The notes beneath the pieces are model-generated. The model was not told the origin of the DNA and did not search any database. It saw nothing but the letters and a program-made list of their open reading frames with translations. DNA of 64,000 nucleotides from Bacteroides fragilis (lineage in GTDB: Bacteria > Bacillota > Clostridia > Lachnospirales > Lachnospiraceae). Of the stretch, positions 25,844 through 34,602 are shown in pieces. A program made the translations under genes and the position numbers. The DNA lies in contig JAMPFK010000001.1 of NCBI GenBank assembly GCA_023664485.1, positions 229,564 to 293,563 on the forward strand. The letters are read 5' to 3'. How positions within the stretch are numbered: the first letter of the stretch is position 1; each line of letters begins with the position of its first letter.

Positions 25844-27682
25844 CTAAATTGCACAATCGGGCTGCGGATACTCCGTGTCAAACAGCGCTTCAAACTCGGT
25901 CCGGTTGATTTTTTCCTTTTCCAACAACAGCTTCGCGCATTCATGCAGTACTTTCTCATGCGCCAGAATGATTTCTTTCGCTTTCGCATAGCATTCGTCG
26001 ATAATCGCCTTGACTTCTTTATCGATTTCCCCGGAAATACTCTCGCTGTGATTCTTGGCATGTGCCAGATCCCTTCCGATAAAGACTTCGTCGTCGTCAT
26101 CGTCATAATTAATAACGCCGATATTATCGGACATACCGTATCTTGTCACCATACTGCGGGCCGTCTTAGTCGCCTTCTTAATATCGCTGGACGCACCCGT
26201 CGTAATATCGTCAAAAATGATTTCTTCGGCAATCCGCCCGCCGAGAGAGACCATAATATCTTCTTTCATCTTGCCCTTCGTTAAGAACATCTCATCTTTT
26301 TCAGGAAGCGGCATCGTATATCCTGCCGCCCCGATTCCGGTCGGAATAATGGAAACCGTATAAACAGGGCCGACGTCCGGCAGCACATGGAACAAAATCG
26401 CATGACCCGCTTCATGATAAGCCGTAATTTTTTTCTCCTCGTCGGAAATGATACGGCTTTTCTTCTCAGAGCCGATACCTACTTTAATAAACGCCTTTCT
26501 GATATCTTCCTGTTTTACGAAAACCCTTTTATCCATCGCCGCATTGATCGCCGCCTCGTTCAAAAGATTCTCCAGATCCGCGCCCGTAAAACCGGCGGTC
26601 GTCTGCGCGATCTGTTCCAGATCCACGTCGTCCGCCAGCGGTTTATTCTTTGCATGTACTTTCAGAATATCGTTCCGGCCTCCCACATCCGGCCTTGCGA
26701 CGCTGATCTTCCTGTCAAAGCGTCCCGGCCTTAAAATCGCGGGATCCAGAATATCGACGCGGTTCGTCGCCGCCATGACGATAATACCTTCATTGATGCC
26801 GAAACCGTCCATTTCCACCAACAACTGATTCAGCGTCTGCTCCCGCTCGTCATGGCCGCCGCCCATGCCGGTACCACGTCTTCTCGCTACCGCATCGATT
26901 TCATCGATAAAGATAATACAGGGCGCATGTCTCTTCGCCTCCGCGAACATATCCCGGACACGGGATGCGCCGACGCCGACGAACATCTCTACGAAATCGG
27001 AACCTGAAATACTGAAAAAGGGCACGTTTGCCTCGCCGGCAATCGCCTTGGCGAGCAGGGTCTTGCCCGTACCCGGCGCACCTTCTAACAGGACGCCTTT
27101 GGGAATCCTGGCGCCGACTCTGGTAAATTTTCCAGGCTCCTTCAAAAATTCCACGATTTCCTCTAATTCTTCTTTTTCTTCTTTTAATCCGGCAACCTCG
27201 TTCAGGGTAATTTTATTATCGCCAATCGAAAGCTTCGCGCGGCTCTTGCCGAAATTCATCATCTTTCCGCCGCCGCTGCCCGCCGCATTCTGGGAATTGA
27301 TCATCACAAAAAAGAACACGCACACGATCGTCACGAGCAGCACCGGAAATACGCTATTCAGAAACCAGCTTTCTTCCGGCACGTTTTCCACGGTCGGATC
27401 CAGTCCATAGCTTCTGATCAGGCTTTCCGCTTCCGCCGTATCCGTCACATAAAGAATCTTTTCTTCCCCGCTCTTTAACGTAATTTCCAAAGAGCCGGTG
27501 GGCGTTTCCCTGTTCGGACAGATATTGACCATCGCTACGTCGCCGTTCTTCAAGTGCGCCTCGAATTCTCCCTTTGTGTAACCGCTGCTCTGTACTCTCA
27601 GCGTTCCGATCCAGACGGTAAAAAGAAGGAGCCCGATAATAATCACAAAATACAAATAAAAATTTCTGCTATTCTTATTCAA
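25844..27682 (-). CDS. ftsH: ATP-dependent zinc metalloprotease FtsH
   Basis: A 612-residue membrane protease. Two membrane segments near residues 10-25 and 110-127 flank a small extracytoplasmic domain. Then come the AAA module with Walker A GAPGTGKT near 200, Walker B IIFIDEID, the second region of homology NRVDILDPAILRPGRFDR, and the zinc site HEAGH near 420. It degrades damaged membrane proteins and regulators. The start is TTG with GAGG seven bases upstream. It ends the conserved tilS-hpt-ftsH order. Confidence 0.97.
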   Translation of the reverse strand: MNKNSRNFYLYFVIIIGLLLFTVWIGTLRVQSSGYTKGEFEAHLKNGDVAMVNICPNRETPTGSLEITLKSGEEKILYVTDTAEAESLIRSYGLDPTVENVPEESWFLNSVFPVLLVTIVCVFFFVMINSQNAAGSGGGKMMNFGKSRAKLSIGDNKITLNEVAGLKEEKEELEEIVEFLKEPGKFTRVGARIPKGVLLEGAPGTGKTLLAKAIAGEANVPFFSISGSDFVEMFVGVGASRVRDMFAEAKRHAPCIIFIDEIDAVARRRGTGMGGGHDEREQTLNQLLVEMDGFGINEGIIVMAATNRVDILDPAILRPGRFDRKISVARPDVGGRNDILKVHAKNKPLADDVDLEQIAQTTAGFTGADLENLLNEAAINAAMDKRVFVKQEDIRKAFIKVGIGSEKKSRIISDEEKKITAYHEAGHAILFHVLPDVGPVYTVSIIPTGIGAAGYTMPLPEKDEMFLTKGKMKEDIMVSLGGRIAEEIIFDDITTGASSDIKKATKTARSMVTRYGMSDNIGVINYDDDDDEVFIGRDLAHAKNHSESISGEIDKEVKAIIDECYAKAKEIILAHEKVLHECAKLLLEKEKINRTEFEALFDTEYPQPDCAI

Positions 27683-27729
27683 AACAAAGCCTCTTTTCCT
27701 AATAGAAGCGTCTCCAGGGGGAGCAGCAT

Positions 27730-28254
27730 CTAATCAAATTTTACAATGCCTATGTAGGGCAGATTCCTGTGACGCTGGGCATAGTCAAGACCATAGCCCA
27801 CAACAAACTCATCGGGAATCTGAAATCCGGTATAGTCCGCTTTCACATCGACCACCCGTCTGTCCGGTTTATCCAGCAGCGCGCAGAGCTTCACGTCCGC
27901 CGCCCCCCTGTTCCGCATCAGCGAAAGCAGATAATGCAGCGTCCGTCCGGTATCCACAATATCTTCCACGACCAGAACATGTTTTCCTTCGAGCGGCTCA
28001 TCCAGATCCTTGACGATCTTTACGACCCCGCTGGACTCTGACGACGCCCCGTAGCTGGAAACAGACATAAAATCCAGTGATACGGGGACTGTGATCCTTT
28101 TTGCCAGCTCGCATGTGAAAAAACTCGCCCCTTTTAAAATGCAGATCAGATGGACGCTCTTTCCCTCATAATCTCTGCTGATCTGCTCTCCTATCTGCCG
28201 AATCCTGGCATTGACCTCTTCTTCAGATAATAAAACTTCGATCCGTTCAGCCAT
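27730..28254 (-). CDS. hpt: Hypoxanthine phosphoribosyltransferase
   Basis: A 174-residue purine-salvage enzyme converting hypoxanthine or guanine with PRPP to IMP or GMP. The PRPP-binding signature is VLVVEDIVDTGRTL near residue 93, with LKGASFF earlier and the purine-site end DEFVVGYGLDY. AAGGAGG precedes the ATG, which overlaps the tilS stop by eight bases. The tilS-hpt-ftsH order is conserved in Firmicutes. Confidence 0.96.
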   Translation of the reverse strand: MAERIEVLLSEEEVNARIRQIGEQISRDYEGKSVHLICILKGASFFTCELAKRITVPVSLDFMSVSSYGASSESSGVVKIVKDLDEPLEGKHVLVVEDIVDTGRTLHYLLSLMRNRGAADVKLCALLDKPDRRVVDVKADYTGFQIPDEFVVGYGLDYAQRHRNLPYIGIVKFD

Positions 28255-29704
28255 CGCTTTCCTCCTTCAACCGTACCTGTAAGATACGTTTTGTATTTTC
28301 ATTCACCTTATAATACTGACTGATGCGGTATCCCGGCACCCACAATATATGCGGCCCATCCGCCAGTAAAAAAATGCGCTCCCGCTGCATTTTGGGAATT
28401 TTCTCGTTGATCATGTATTCTTTTACGGTTTTCTTTCGCAGAGCGCTGTCAATCGTCAGATAATCCCCCATTTTCCGAGTTCTGAATACTAAAGCCGTAG
28501 TTATTTTATCATAATCGAACCATTTCGTATATGTCTTTTCCGGAATATTTTGTCCTTTTTTGTAAAAAAATTCCTCTCCCGGCACATATTGGAAAGATAT
28601 TTTTCCAAGACCCGGAACGCTTACTTCCCCCGGTACCATTACAGGAATCGGCGGATATTCCCCGCTTTGCGATTCCTTTTTCTGCTCCGCGGCCCCTTTT
28701 TCTCCTTTTTCCAGAAAAAGCATGTCATATTCCTTATAAGCGCGCAGGCCGTAAGGAAGGACGAATTCCCTGCTGCCGTTCTTCCACGCCAGCTGCTGCA
28801 GCGCATCGATATGTTCCTTTGTAATATCTTTCCGGTGCAGCGTCATCTTTTCCATGCACCGTAATAAAATCATGTTCTGCAGAAAAGGTTCTTCTTTCCG
28901 AAAAACGGCAAGATCCAGGGCCACGCCTTCTTCTTTCCCTGAAAGTATACATCTGTCACAAGCTGACGCGGCCTGTCCTCTTATAAAATCATCAGCCTGC
29001 GCAAGGATCTCCGCTGCCTCCGCGATATGCGCTGCAGCGTTCTGGCAGATATGCTCCTCCGCATAGGATAAAATATGATGCCTGATCCGGTTTCTTGTAT
29101 AAGCGTCCTCATCATTCGTTCTGTCTGTACAGAAGGCGATCCCATTCCTGGAAAGATATGCCTCTATTTCTTCCCTGCCAAGGCACAGGAGCGGACGGAT
29201 GATCCTCTCCCGTACCGGACGGATACTGCCAAGTCCCCGCAGACCGCTTCCGCGGAACAGATGAAACAGCATCGTTTCCGCCCTGTCGTTTTGATTGTGC
29301 GCGACCGCTATCTTATCGGCCCCCTCTTTTGCCATCTGCTCTTCAAATGCCTGATAGCGCAGCTCCCTTCCCGCCTCTTCGGGGGAAAGGCCGTTCTCCC
29401 TCGCATATCCGTCCATATCCGCTTTTTTCAGGTAAAAGGGAATTTTCCATTTCCGGCACAGCCCTTCTACATAGCCGGCATCCTGCCCGGCATCTTTTCG
29501 GACGCCGTGGTGAACATGCACCACCGACAGCCGAAACGGCATTTCTTCTCTCAACTGCCATAACAGAAAGAGCATACAAACGGAGTCCGCTCCCCCGGAA
29601 ACGCCCGCTATGACCGTATCTCCCCGGACAATCATCCGATATTTCCCAATATATGCTTTCACTTCTCCGTAAACATCTTTTGTCCTTCTCAACCGAACTT
29701 TCAT
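28247..29704 (-). CDS. tilS: tRNA(Ile)-lysidine synthase
   Basis: A 485-residue PP-loop ATPase that puts lysine on the wobble C of the CAU isoleucine tRNA, so that it reads AUA. The PP-loop SGGADSVCML lies near residue 36, VVHVHHGVRKDAGQDA and RNRIRHHILSY are further family motifs, and the C-terminal domain has the TilS end TKRILQVRL. It starts seven bases after the spoIIE-type gene and overlaps hpt. It is essential in most bacteria. Confidence 0.96.
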   Translation of the reverse strand: MKVRLRRTKDVYGEVKAYIGKYRMIVRGDTVIAGVSGGADSVCMLFLLWQLREEMPFRLSVVHVHHGVRKDAGQDAGYVEGLCRKWKIPFYLKKADMDGYARENGLSPEEAGRELRYQAFEEQMAKEGADKIAVAHNQNDRAETMLFHLFRGSGLRGLGSIRPVRERIIRPLLCLGREEIEAYLSRNGIAFCTDRTNDEDAYTRNRIRHHILSYAEEHICQNAAAHIAEAAEILAQADDFIRGQAASACDRCILSGKEEGVALDLAVFRKEEPFLQNMILLRCMEKMTLHRKDITKEHIDALQQLAWKNGSREFVLPYGLRAYKEYDMLFLEKGEKGAAEQKKESQSGEYPPIPVMVPGEVSVPGLGKISFQYVPGEEFFYKKGQNIPEKTYTKWFDYDKITTALVFRTRKMGDYLTIDSALRKKTVKEYMINEKIPKMQRERIFLLADGPHILWVPGYRISQYYKVNENTKRILQVRLKEESDG

Positions 29705-29711
29705 CCCTTTC

Positions 29712-30902
29712 TTAACAGTAACGCCACATACCGATAACGAGCACCGTCATATCGTCCCTGACTTTTCCTTTGCTCTGATGCAGACAGTAATTCAATATCT
29801 GCCTCGCGATTTCTCCCGGATTGGTATGAGATATCTTCCCGATCAGCTCCGGCAGAATCTCTTCGCCAATTCCCTGTTCCAGCGCATCGAGCACGCCGTC
29901 GGAAAGCATAATAATATAATCCCCATCCTGAAGCTGTCTGTGTATTGTCTCCGGCTCTATCTGCTGGAAAACGCCAAGCGGAAGATTCCTCGCCGAAAGC
30001 CTGTCCACCAGATGCTCTCTTTTAATATAAGTGCACGCGGCCCCTATTTTCATGAATTCGCATGCCCCCGTATAAAGATTCAGTTCGCAAATATCCAGCG
30101 TGGACATATTCTGTTCCTGTTCCCCTGCCGCCAGCGCTCCGTTAATGATCTGAACCGCGGCTTCTTTCCGGAATCCCGCCTCGATAAGACGTTCCATCAT
30201 CTCTATGACCCGGCCGGACTCCTCGCAGGCCTTTTCGCCGGACCCCATGCCGTCGGAAAGGATCGCGGTCATTCTTCCCTGTTCTGTTTCACAGAAAGAA
30301 TAGTTATCTCCCGAAATTTTCTCCGTTTCTTTTGTCGCCTTGGCAAATCCGGTCAGAATATGAAAGACCGGTTCCTCCAGAAAATAATAAATGCTCCATT
30401 CCCTTGCCATAAACAACGGGGTATGTTCGGATGCCCGCACTCTGATATTCATCGCCACAGAAATTAAATCGGCCACATCCTCTATTGCGACAGATTCCTG
30501 CGTCTGTGTTTTCATCATCAGGCTCATAGCCAGATGCCCGTCCTCATTTTCCAGGATCATGAAATTTTTCAGGAGAATTCCCGCTTCTTTCAGAGCATGG
30601 GCTATCTGCCTGTATTTTCTCTCTCCCACCGGATGATACTGATAACTCTCTTTCGCCACATCGGCCATAATATGCGCCATTTCTTTTAAATGCTCCGCTA
30701 ACAGGCCTCTGCTCTCACACAGTTTTTTCTGCCAGAGATACTCCTGTCGATCCTTATCTTCCGGCGGAATCTCTGCGCCTTCCTCTTCAAAAAGCTCCGC
30801 CAGATCCCGGAAAGATTCCGCGTATCCCAAAAGCTTCTGCCTGCCATATTCCGGTATTATCGTAACAATATTATCCTCTTTGATTTCCGCCTGTTTTCTC
30901 AT
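29712..30902 (-). CDS. spoIIE: SpoIIE-type PP2C phosphatase without the membrane domain
   Basis: A 396-residue protein with a helical N-terminal part and a C-terminal PP2C domain: LSDGMGSGEKA near residue 218, YIIMLSDGVLDA near 335 and VRDDMTVLVI at the end, all carrying metal-binding Asp. Position between divIC and tilS matches spoIIE, which activates sigma-F in the forespore. Bacillus SpoIIE has over 800 residues and ten membrane helices; none are seen here, and only about 130 bases lie upstream before the next gene. AAGGAGG lies 12 bases before the ATG. It could instead be another sporulation or stress phosphatase. Confidence 0.8.
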   Translation of the reverse strand: MRKQAEIKEDNIVTIIPEYGRQKLLGYAESFRDLAELFEEEGAEIPPEDKDRQEYLWQKKLCESRGLLAEHLKEMAHIMADVAKESYQYHPVGERKYRQIAHALKEAGILLKNFMILENEDGHLAMSLMMKTQTQESVAIEDVADLISVAMNIRVRASEHTPLFMAREWSIYYFLEEPVFHILTGFAKATKETEKISGDNYSFCETEQGRMTAILSDGMGSGEKACEESGRVIEMMERLIEAGFRKEAAVQIINGALAAGEQEQNMSTLDICELNLYTGACEFMKIGAACTYIKREHLVDRLSARNLPLGVFQQIEPETIHRQLQDGDYIIMLSDGVLDALEQGIGEEILPELIGKISHTNPGEIARQILNYCLHQSKGKVRDDMTVLVIGMWRYC

Positions 30903-30995
30903 GCTGACAATGAGCCTCCTTTTCTGCCATCTATTTAATCAATATATGTGAAGCTCGTCCGCATTATTCTTCTGAACGATAAATTTTCCATATAA

Positions 30996-31031
30996 CAAAA
31001 AACAGATTTCGGATACGCTCCCAAATCTGTT
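30996..31031 (-). terminator. Terminator after the divIC gene
   Basis: On the minus strand AACAGATTT pairs with AAATCTGTT, followed by a T run. The stem touches the divIC stop codon, so spoIIE is probably transcribed from its own promoter. Confidence 0.7.
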
Positions 31032-31336
31032 TATTTTTCATCTTTAAAAATAATCTCGCCCTCATACACCAGACCGAGCTTATCTTTGGCAATCTCTTCT
31101 ACATATTTCTTCGTCTGTGTATATTTTCCATATTCCGCTATTTCCTCGGTCCGCATTTTCTCCGCATCGATCTCTTCCTGCAGCGCCATCTCTCTTTGTT
31201 CATAAGCTTCCCTTTTTCCCCGAAGCTCAACGCTTTTAATTGTCACGACGACCAGCATCATCAATACGACCATCGTAACCAGAAGCATGCCGGTTCTGTT
31301 CTGCCGCTTCTTGCGATATGCTATCTTCCCTGCCAT
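31031..31336 (-). CDS. divIC: FtsB/DivIC-type septum formation initiator
   Basis: A 101-residue bitopic protein with a basic N-terminus, one membrane helix (about residues 15-35), then a coiled coil (REAYEQREMALQEEIDAEK) and the short conserved end AKDKLGLVYEGEIIF. It would act with FtsL and DivIB in the divisome. GGAG lies six bases before the ATG at 31336. It sits after yabQ as in Bacillus. Confidence 0.88.
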   Translation of the reverse strand: MAGKIAYRKKRQNRTGMLLVTMVVLMMLVVVTIKSVELRGKREAYEQREMALQEEIDAEKMRTEEIAEYGKYTQTKKYVEEIAKDKLGLVYEGEIIFKDEK

Positions 31337-31354
31337 GATGCACTCCAATATTCT

Positions 31355-31843
31355 TTAATGTTTACATAAAACTATTTTAAGTGTTTTCAGAAAGCCCGTC
31401 AACTTATTTTTTATGAAATTTTGACATTTCCTTAATTTGTTTTTCAAAAATATTGCGAATCTTTTAAGACCGGAAAACAGCCATTTCAGCGGTTTTACTA
31501 TAATTTGTATAATACGGAACAGAAACCACACTATCTTGTAAATACATGTTGACATAATATGTATAAATGGTTTACTGATGAACTGTTTATAAACAATCAT
31601 TCCGAGCATAGCGCCCAATACCGTAAACCATCTCAGCACACCGTTGTTCTCCCGGTACAGCATATAAAAGACGCCCAGCCCACAGGCCGTCCAAAAAAGG
31701 AAGTCCTCGACCGATAGCCCGAAGATATTATGTCTGATCAGTTTCCGCAAAATCAGAAGCCAGTCATAGACAAAGGTAATCACAATGCCCATCGCGACAG
31801 AATGCAGAAAAAAGGTAACCTCCTGGATGATATCCTGACTCAT
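31355..31843 (-). CDS. yabQ: Spore cortex biosynthesis protein YabQ
   Basis: A 162-residue membrane protein with three or four hydrophobic segments in its first half (AMGIVITFVYDWLLILRKLI, FLFWTACGLGVFYML) and a long basic tail. This is the YabQ pattern; in Bacillus it is needed for spore cortex formation. It directly follows yabP by seven bases. Confidence 0.9.
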   Translation of the reverse strand: MSQDIIQEVTFFLHSVAMGIVITFVYDWLLILRKLIRHNIFGLSVEDFLFWTACGLGVFYMLYRENNGVLRWFTVLGAMLGMIVYKQFISKPFIHIMSTCIYKIVWFLFRIIQIIVKPLKWLFSGLKRFAIFLKNKLRKCQNFIKNKLTGFLKTLKIVLCKH

Positions 31844-31850
31844 AGGCCAC

Positions 31851-32141
31851 CTACTTGAACAATCTCGCCAGCAGAGATTCCCCTTTGGTATTATAGCCGG
31901 CCGTTTCTGAATAAGTAAAACTGTCTATTCTGCCGTCTATATCTACCTCCCCTTTGTCCAATGACAGTCTGCTGACATGAAGCTCGTTTCCTTTTATCAT
32001 CAACATTCCCTGCGTCGTCTCCAACAGAATCTCATTGACATCAAAAGACAGCACGTCATTTACACCGCTGATAGTACATGTCCTTCTATTGGTGAGCATC
32101 AGCTTATGCGAACCTTTATTAATACTGTTCAAATCCTCCAT
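31851..32141 (-). CDS. yabP: Sporulation protein YabP
   Basis: A 96-residue soluble protein of the YabP/YqfC family (LMLTNRRTCTISGVNDVLSF, LMIKGNELHVSRLSLDKGEV). It is expressed in sporulating mother cells in Bacillus and lies in the yabP-yabQ-divIC block. GGGAGG lies five bases before the ATG. Confidence 0.92.
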   Translation of the reverse strand: MEDLNSINKGSHKLMLTNRRTCTISGVNDVLSFDVNEILLETTQGMLMIKGNELHVSRLSLDKGEVDIDGRIDSFTYSETAGYNTKGESLLARLFK

Positions 32142-32205
32142 ACATACCTCCCTGAAAGTTTCTTCCAGTTAAGTATACGCATGGTTTTTCCTGTTTAGAA
32201 CAAAT

Positions 32206-32448
32206 TTACGTCAGATATCGGAACAACTCTTTAGCCTCTTCCTTCCGGACAGTCTCCTGAACATCCAGAACTTCCACCTTTACTTCCTTATTGCCGAACT
32301 GAATGGTAATCTTATCCCCTGCTTTTACATTAGCCGATGCCTTCGCAGGTTTGTCGTTGATCAGAACCCTTCCGGCATCGCACGCCTCATTCGCCACCGT
32401 CCGCCGTTTGATCAGACGGGAGACTTTTAAATATTTATCGAGCCTCAT
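32206..32448 (-). CDS. rqcP: S4-domain RNA-binding protein RqcP (YabO)
   Basis: An 80-residue protein that is a single S4 domain, MRLDKYLKVSRLIKRRTVAN onward, closely like Bacillus YabO, now known as RqcP, which works with RqcH in adding alanine tails to stalled nascent chains. GGGAGG precedes the ATG. It lies between hup and yabP, its usual place. An Hsp15-like role is the less likely alternative. Confidence 0.9.
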   Translation of the reverse strand: MRLDKYLKVSRLIKRRTVANEACDAGRVLINDKPAKASANVKAGDKITIQFGNKEVKVEVLDVQETVRKEEAKELFRYLT

Positions 32449-32471
32449 TTTGTTACCTCCCTGTCAAAAGA

Positions 32472-32506
32472 AGAAAAAACCTGTATGCAGCGAAACGCAT
32501 ACAGGT
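32472..32506 (-). terminator. Terminator of hup
   Basis: On the minus strand ACCTGTATGC pairs with GCATACAGGT around an eight-base loop, then TTTTTTCTT. The perfect ten-base stem is among the strongest in the window. Confidence 0.88.
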
Positions 32507-32563
32507 CACTCTTCCCGTCGTCAAATTTTCAGGAAATGTCAAAAATTATTTTTTGATATTTCC

Positions 32564-32836
32564 TTAGTTAAGAGAATCCTTTAAAGCCTTGCCTGCTTTG
32601 AACTTAGGAGCCCTGGATGCAGGAATATTCATAACGGCGCCGCTCTGCGGGTTTCTGCCTTCTCTTGCCGCTCTTTCGCTTACTTCAAAAGTGCCGAAAC
32701 CAACTAACTGTACTTTTCCGCCCTTCTTTAATTCTTCAACAACAACATCTGTAAAAGCCTTCAATGCCTTCTCTGTATCCTTCTTGGATAATCCTGCCTG
32801 ATCAGCCATAGCTGCAATTAACTCTGTTTTGTTCAT
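32564..32836 (-). CDS. hup: HU-type DNA-binding protein
   Basis: A 90-residue nucleoid protein with the HU signature GFGTFEVSERAAREGRNPQS and the conserved DNA-bending arm GAVMNIPASRAPKFKAGKAL. AGGAGG lies seven bases before the ATG. An inverted-repeat element lies just upstream and overlaps the likely -35 region, with TATAAT at 32853-32858 on the minus strand. Confidence 0.96.
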   Translation of the reverse strand: MNKTELIAAMADQAGLSKKDTEKALKAFTDVVVEELKKGGKVQLVGFGTFEVSERAAREGRNPQSGAVMNIPASRAPKFKAGKALKDSLN

Positions 32837-32876
32837 TTTAGTTCCTCCTCGTATTATATGAAGTTTTCATTGTCTT

Positions 32877-32941
32877 TATAGTAAACGACATAACAAATTT
32901 TTGTAAGGCTGAAATGATAATTTTTAATGTCGTTAACTATA
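32877..32941. repeat. Inverted-repeat element, short copy
   Basis: A 65-base element whose ends TATAGTAAACGACAT and ATGTCGTTAACTATA are inverted repeats with one mismatch. The same ends and much of the interior recur at 37334-37436. It could fold into a long hairpin. It lies 40 bases upstream of the hup start. Confidence 0.8.
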
Positions 32942-33079
32942 GAAGTCTCCCTTTTGAAACATCTATGTCTATTTATATACGTTTTGTAGCGTGTTGTCAA
33001 GCTATAAATCCCATTTTAAAAGGTTTTTGCGGCGTTTTCTGCAAAATTTGCAGGTTTAACATATTATGTAAATAACATT

Positions 33080-34579
33080 TTAATCATCGACCTCATCTTC
33101 ATCGGCATCATTCCCGCTGACAGTGTCCCCGCCAGCGTCGTTTCCGCTTACCGTATCCTTACTGTTCGTCGTTCCGCCGGAAGAAGTTCTTCTGTCCCGG
33201 CTCGAAGAGCTGTTCCCGCTGACGGTATCGTACTCGTAATATTCCGGCTCTAAATCGGTAAAGGAATAAGTAATATCCTGCCCGTCATCATAGAGATAGA
33301 CCGTATAGCTTTTCGCCTGACAGCCGGTCTTTCTCAACGTGATCGTATGACTTCCCGTCACCTTCTTAAAATTGACCGGAGAGATGCCGATATAATTGCC
33401 GTCCAGATATACTTCCACATCCTGTGGCCCGTCGATATAAACTCTGTTGCCCGTCACCGCATTCTCGATCTCGCTGTTTTCATCGCTGTCTGTATTACTG
33501 TTTTCATTATCCTTATCGCTGCTGCCGCTGTCCGTTTCCTCTGTCTCTTCCTCTTCATCCGCTTCCAGTGTGAAACTGATGCTCGCATATGCGGAGCCGA
33601 CCTGAATATGTTTTGTCAGAGGCTCATAACCTTCCGCTTCCAGAGAAATCCGGTGAATGCCATAAGTAAGCTCTACTTCCCGACTGATATCGACCTCTTC
33701 CCCATCGATTTTTACCGACGCTTCCGACGGATTAACGGTGAATAAAATCCTTCCTGTCCTGTCCTCCACAATTTCGAGATCCCCTACATCCAACACGACC
33801 TCCTTGTCCCTCTCGATCGTTACTTCTTTCAGACATTTCGCATTTCCATTGGAAAGAGAGATCTGATAGCTTCCTTCCGGTACCGCCAGAAGCATATTTT
33901 CCGTAATCTGCTGAATAACCGTGTTCCCGACTTCGATCCAGCCGCCGACCAGCGCCTGATCGTTGGAAAGGCGGAGATAGCCGTGCCCCTTCTGTACTTT
34001 GATACTGTATATCTCATGGTCGATACCGCTGAAAGTCAGAATATCCTTATTGACGATATCCATTACCTCGACCCGTCTGCCGCCTGATAACACCACTACC
34101 TGCTCCGGCAGGGAATATGTACCCGAACCAATCGTCGCCGTATGATTCATGCCGCCCAGATCATAATTCCCGATATTATCAAAGACCCATGACTGCGGAG
34201 AAAGCTGCACGCTCGCAAGTTTCTTTTTCCCTCTCAAAAAGGTAATGTCCACGATATCTCCCTCTTTGATCTGGGACATCGACATAGGGCCCTCATACCT
34301 GTCTTTGACATAAGTTGTCCCATCATACGAAAGCGTATACTGTTTTCCTGTCGCGATGTTCATGAATGTGATATTCGCATCGTCCGGATCGGCAGAAAGG
34401 ACCACGGCCGTATCCGCCGAATCATAGCTTCCGGCTTCCGCCACAATAAAATCGGTTCCGATCGTGTTCCGGTCGTTCTCCCTGGCAAGACCGATATTGC
34501 TTGCCTGGGATGTACAACCGGTAACCACGAGCGCAAATATCATGACAATCGTTACAAATGCTGATAATCTCTTGTACAT
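33080..34579 (-). CDS. PEGA-domain lipoprotein
   Basis: A 499-residue exported lipoprotein. The signal peptide ends in the lipobox VTGC (Cys near residue 22). The middle has beta-rich domains, then two PEGA-type domains: NPSEASVKIDGEEVD near 280 and PQDVEVYLDGNYIGISPVNF near 385, separated by an acidic Ser/Asp/Asn linker. The tail carries three DTVSGN motifs in an Asp/Ser-rich disordered end. PEGA domains occur on surface proteins, often as carbohydrate or wall-binding repeats. The role is unknown. It lies 23 bases after the CotS-like gene and may be cotranscribed with it. Confidence 0.82.
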   Translation of the reverse strand: MYKRLSAFVTIVMIFALVVTGCTSQASNIGLARENDRNTIGTDFIVAEAGSYDSADTAVVLSADPDDANITFMNIATGKQYTLSYDGTTYVKDRYEGPMSMSQIKEGDIVDITFLRGKKKLASVQLSPQSWVFDNIGNYDLGGMNHTATIGSGTYSLPEQVVVLSGGRRVEVMDIVNKDILTFSGIDHEIYSIKVQKGHGYLRLSNDQALVGGWIEVGNTVIQQITENMLLAVPEGSYQISLSNGNAKCLKEVTIERDKEVVLDVGDLEIVEDRTGRILFTVNPSEASVKIDGEEVDISREVELTYGIHRISLEAEGYEPLTKHIQVGSAYASISFTLEADEEEETEETDSGSSDKDNENSNTDSDENSEIENAVTGNRVYIDGPQDVEVYLDGNYIGISPVNFKKVTGSHTITLRKTGCQAKSYTVYLYDDGQDITYSFTDLEPEYYEYDTVSGNSSSSRDRRTSSGGTTNSKDTVSGNDAGGDTVSGNDADEDEVDD

Positions 34580-34602
34580 CCTGAATCCTTACCTTTCCAC
34601 AA

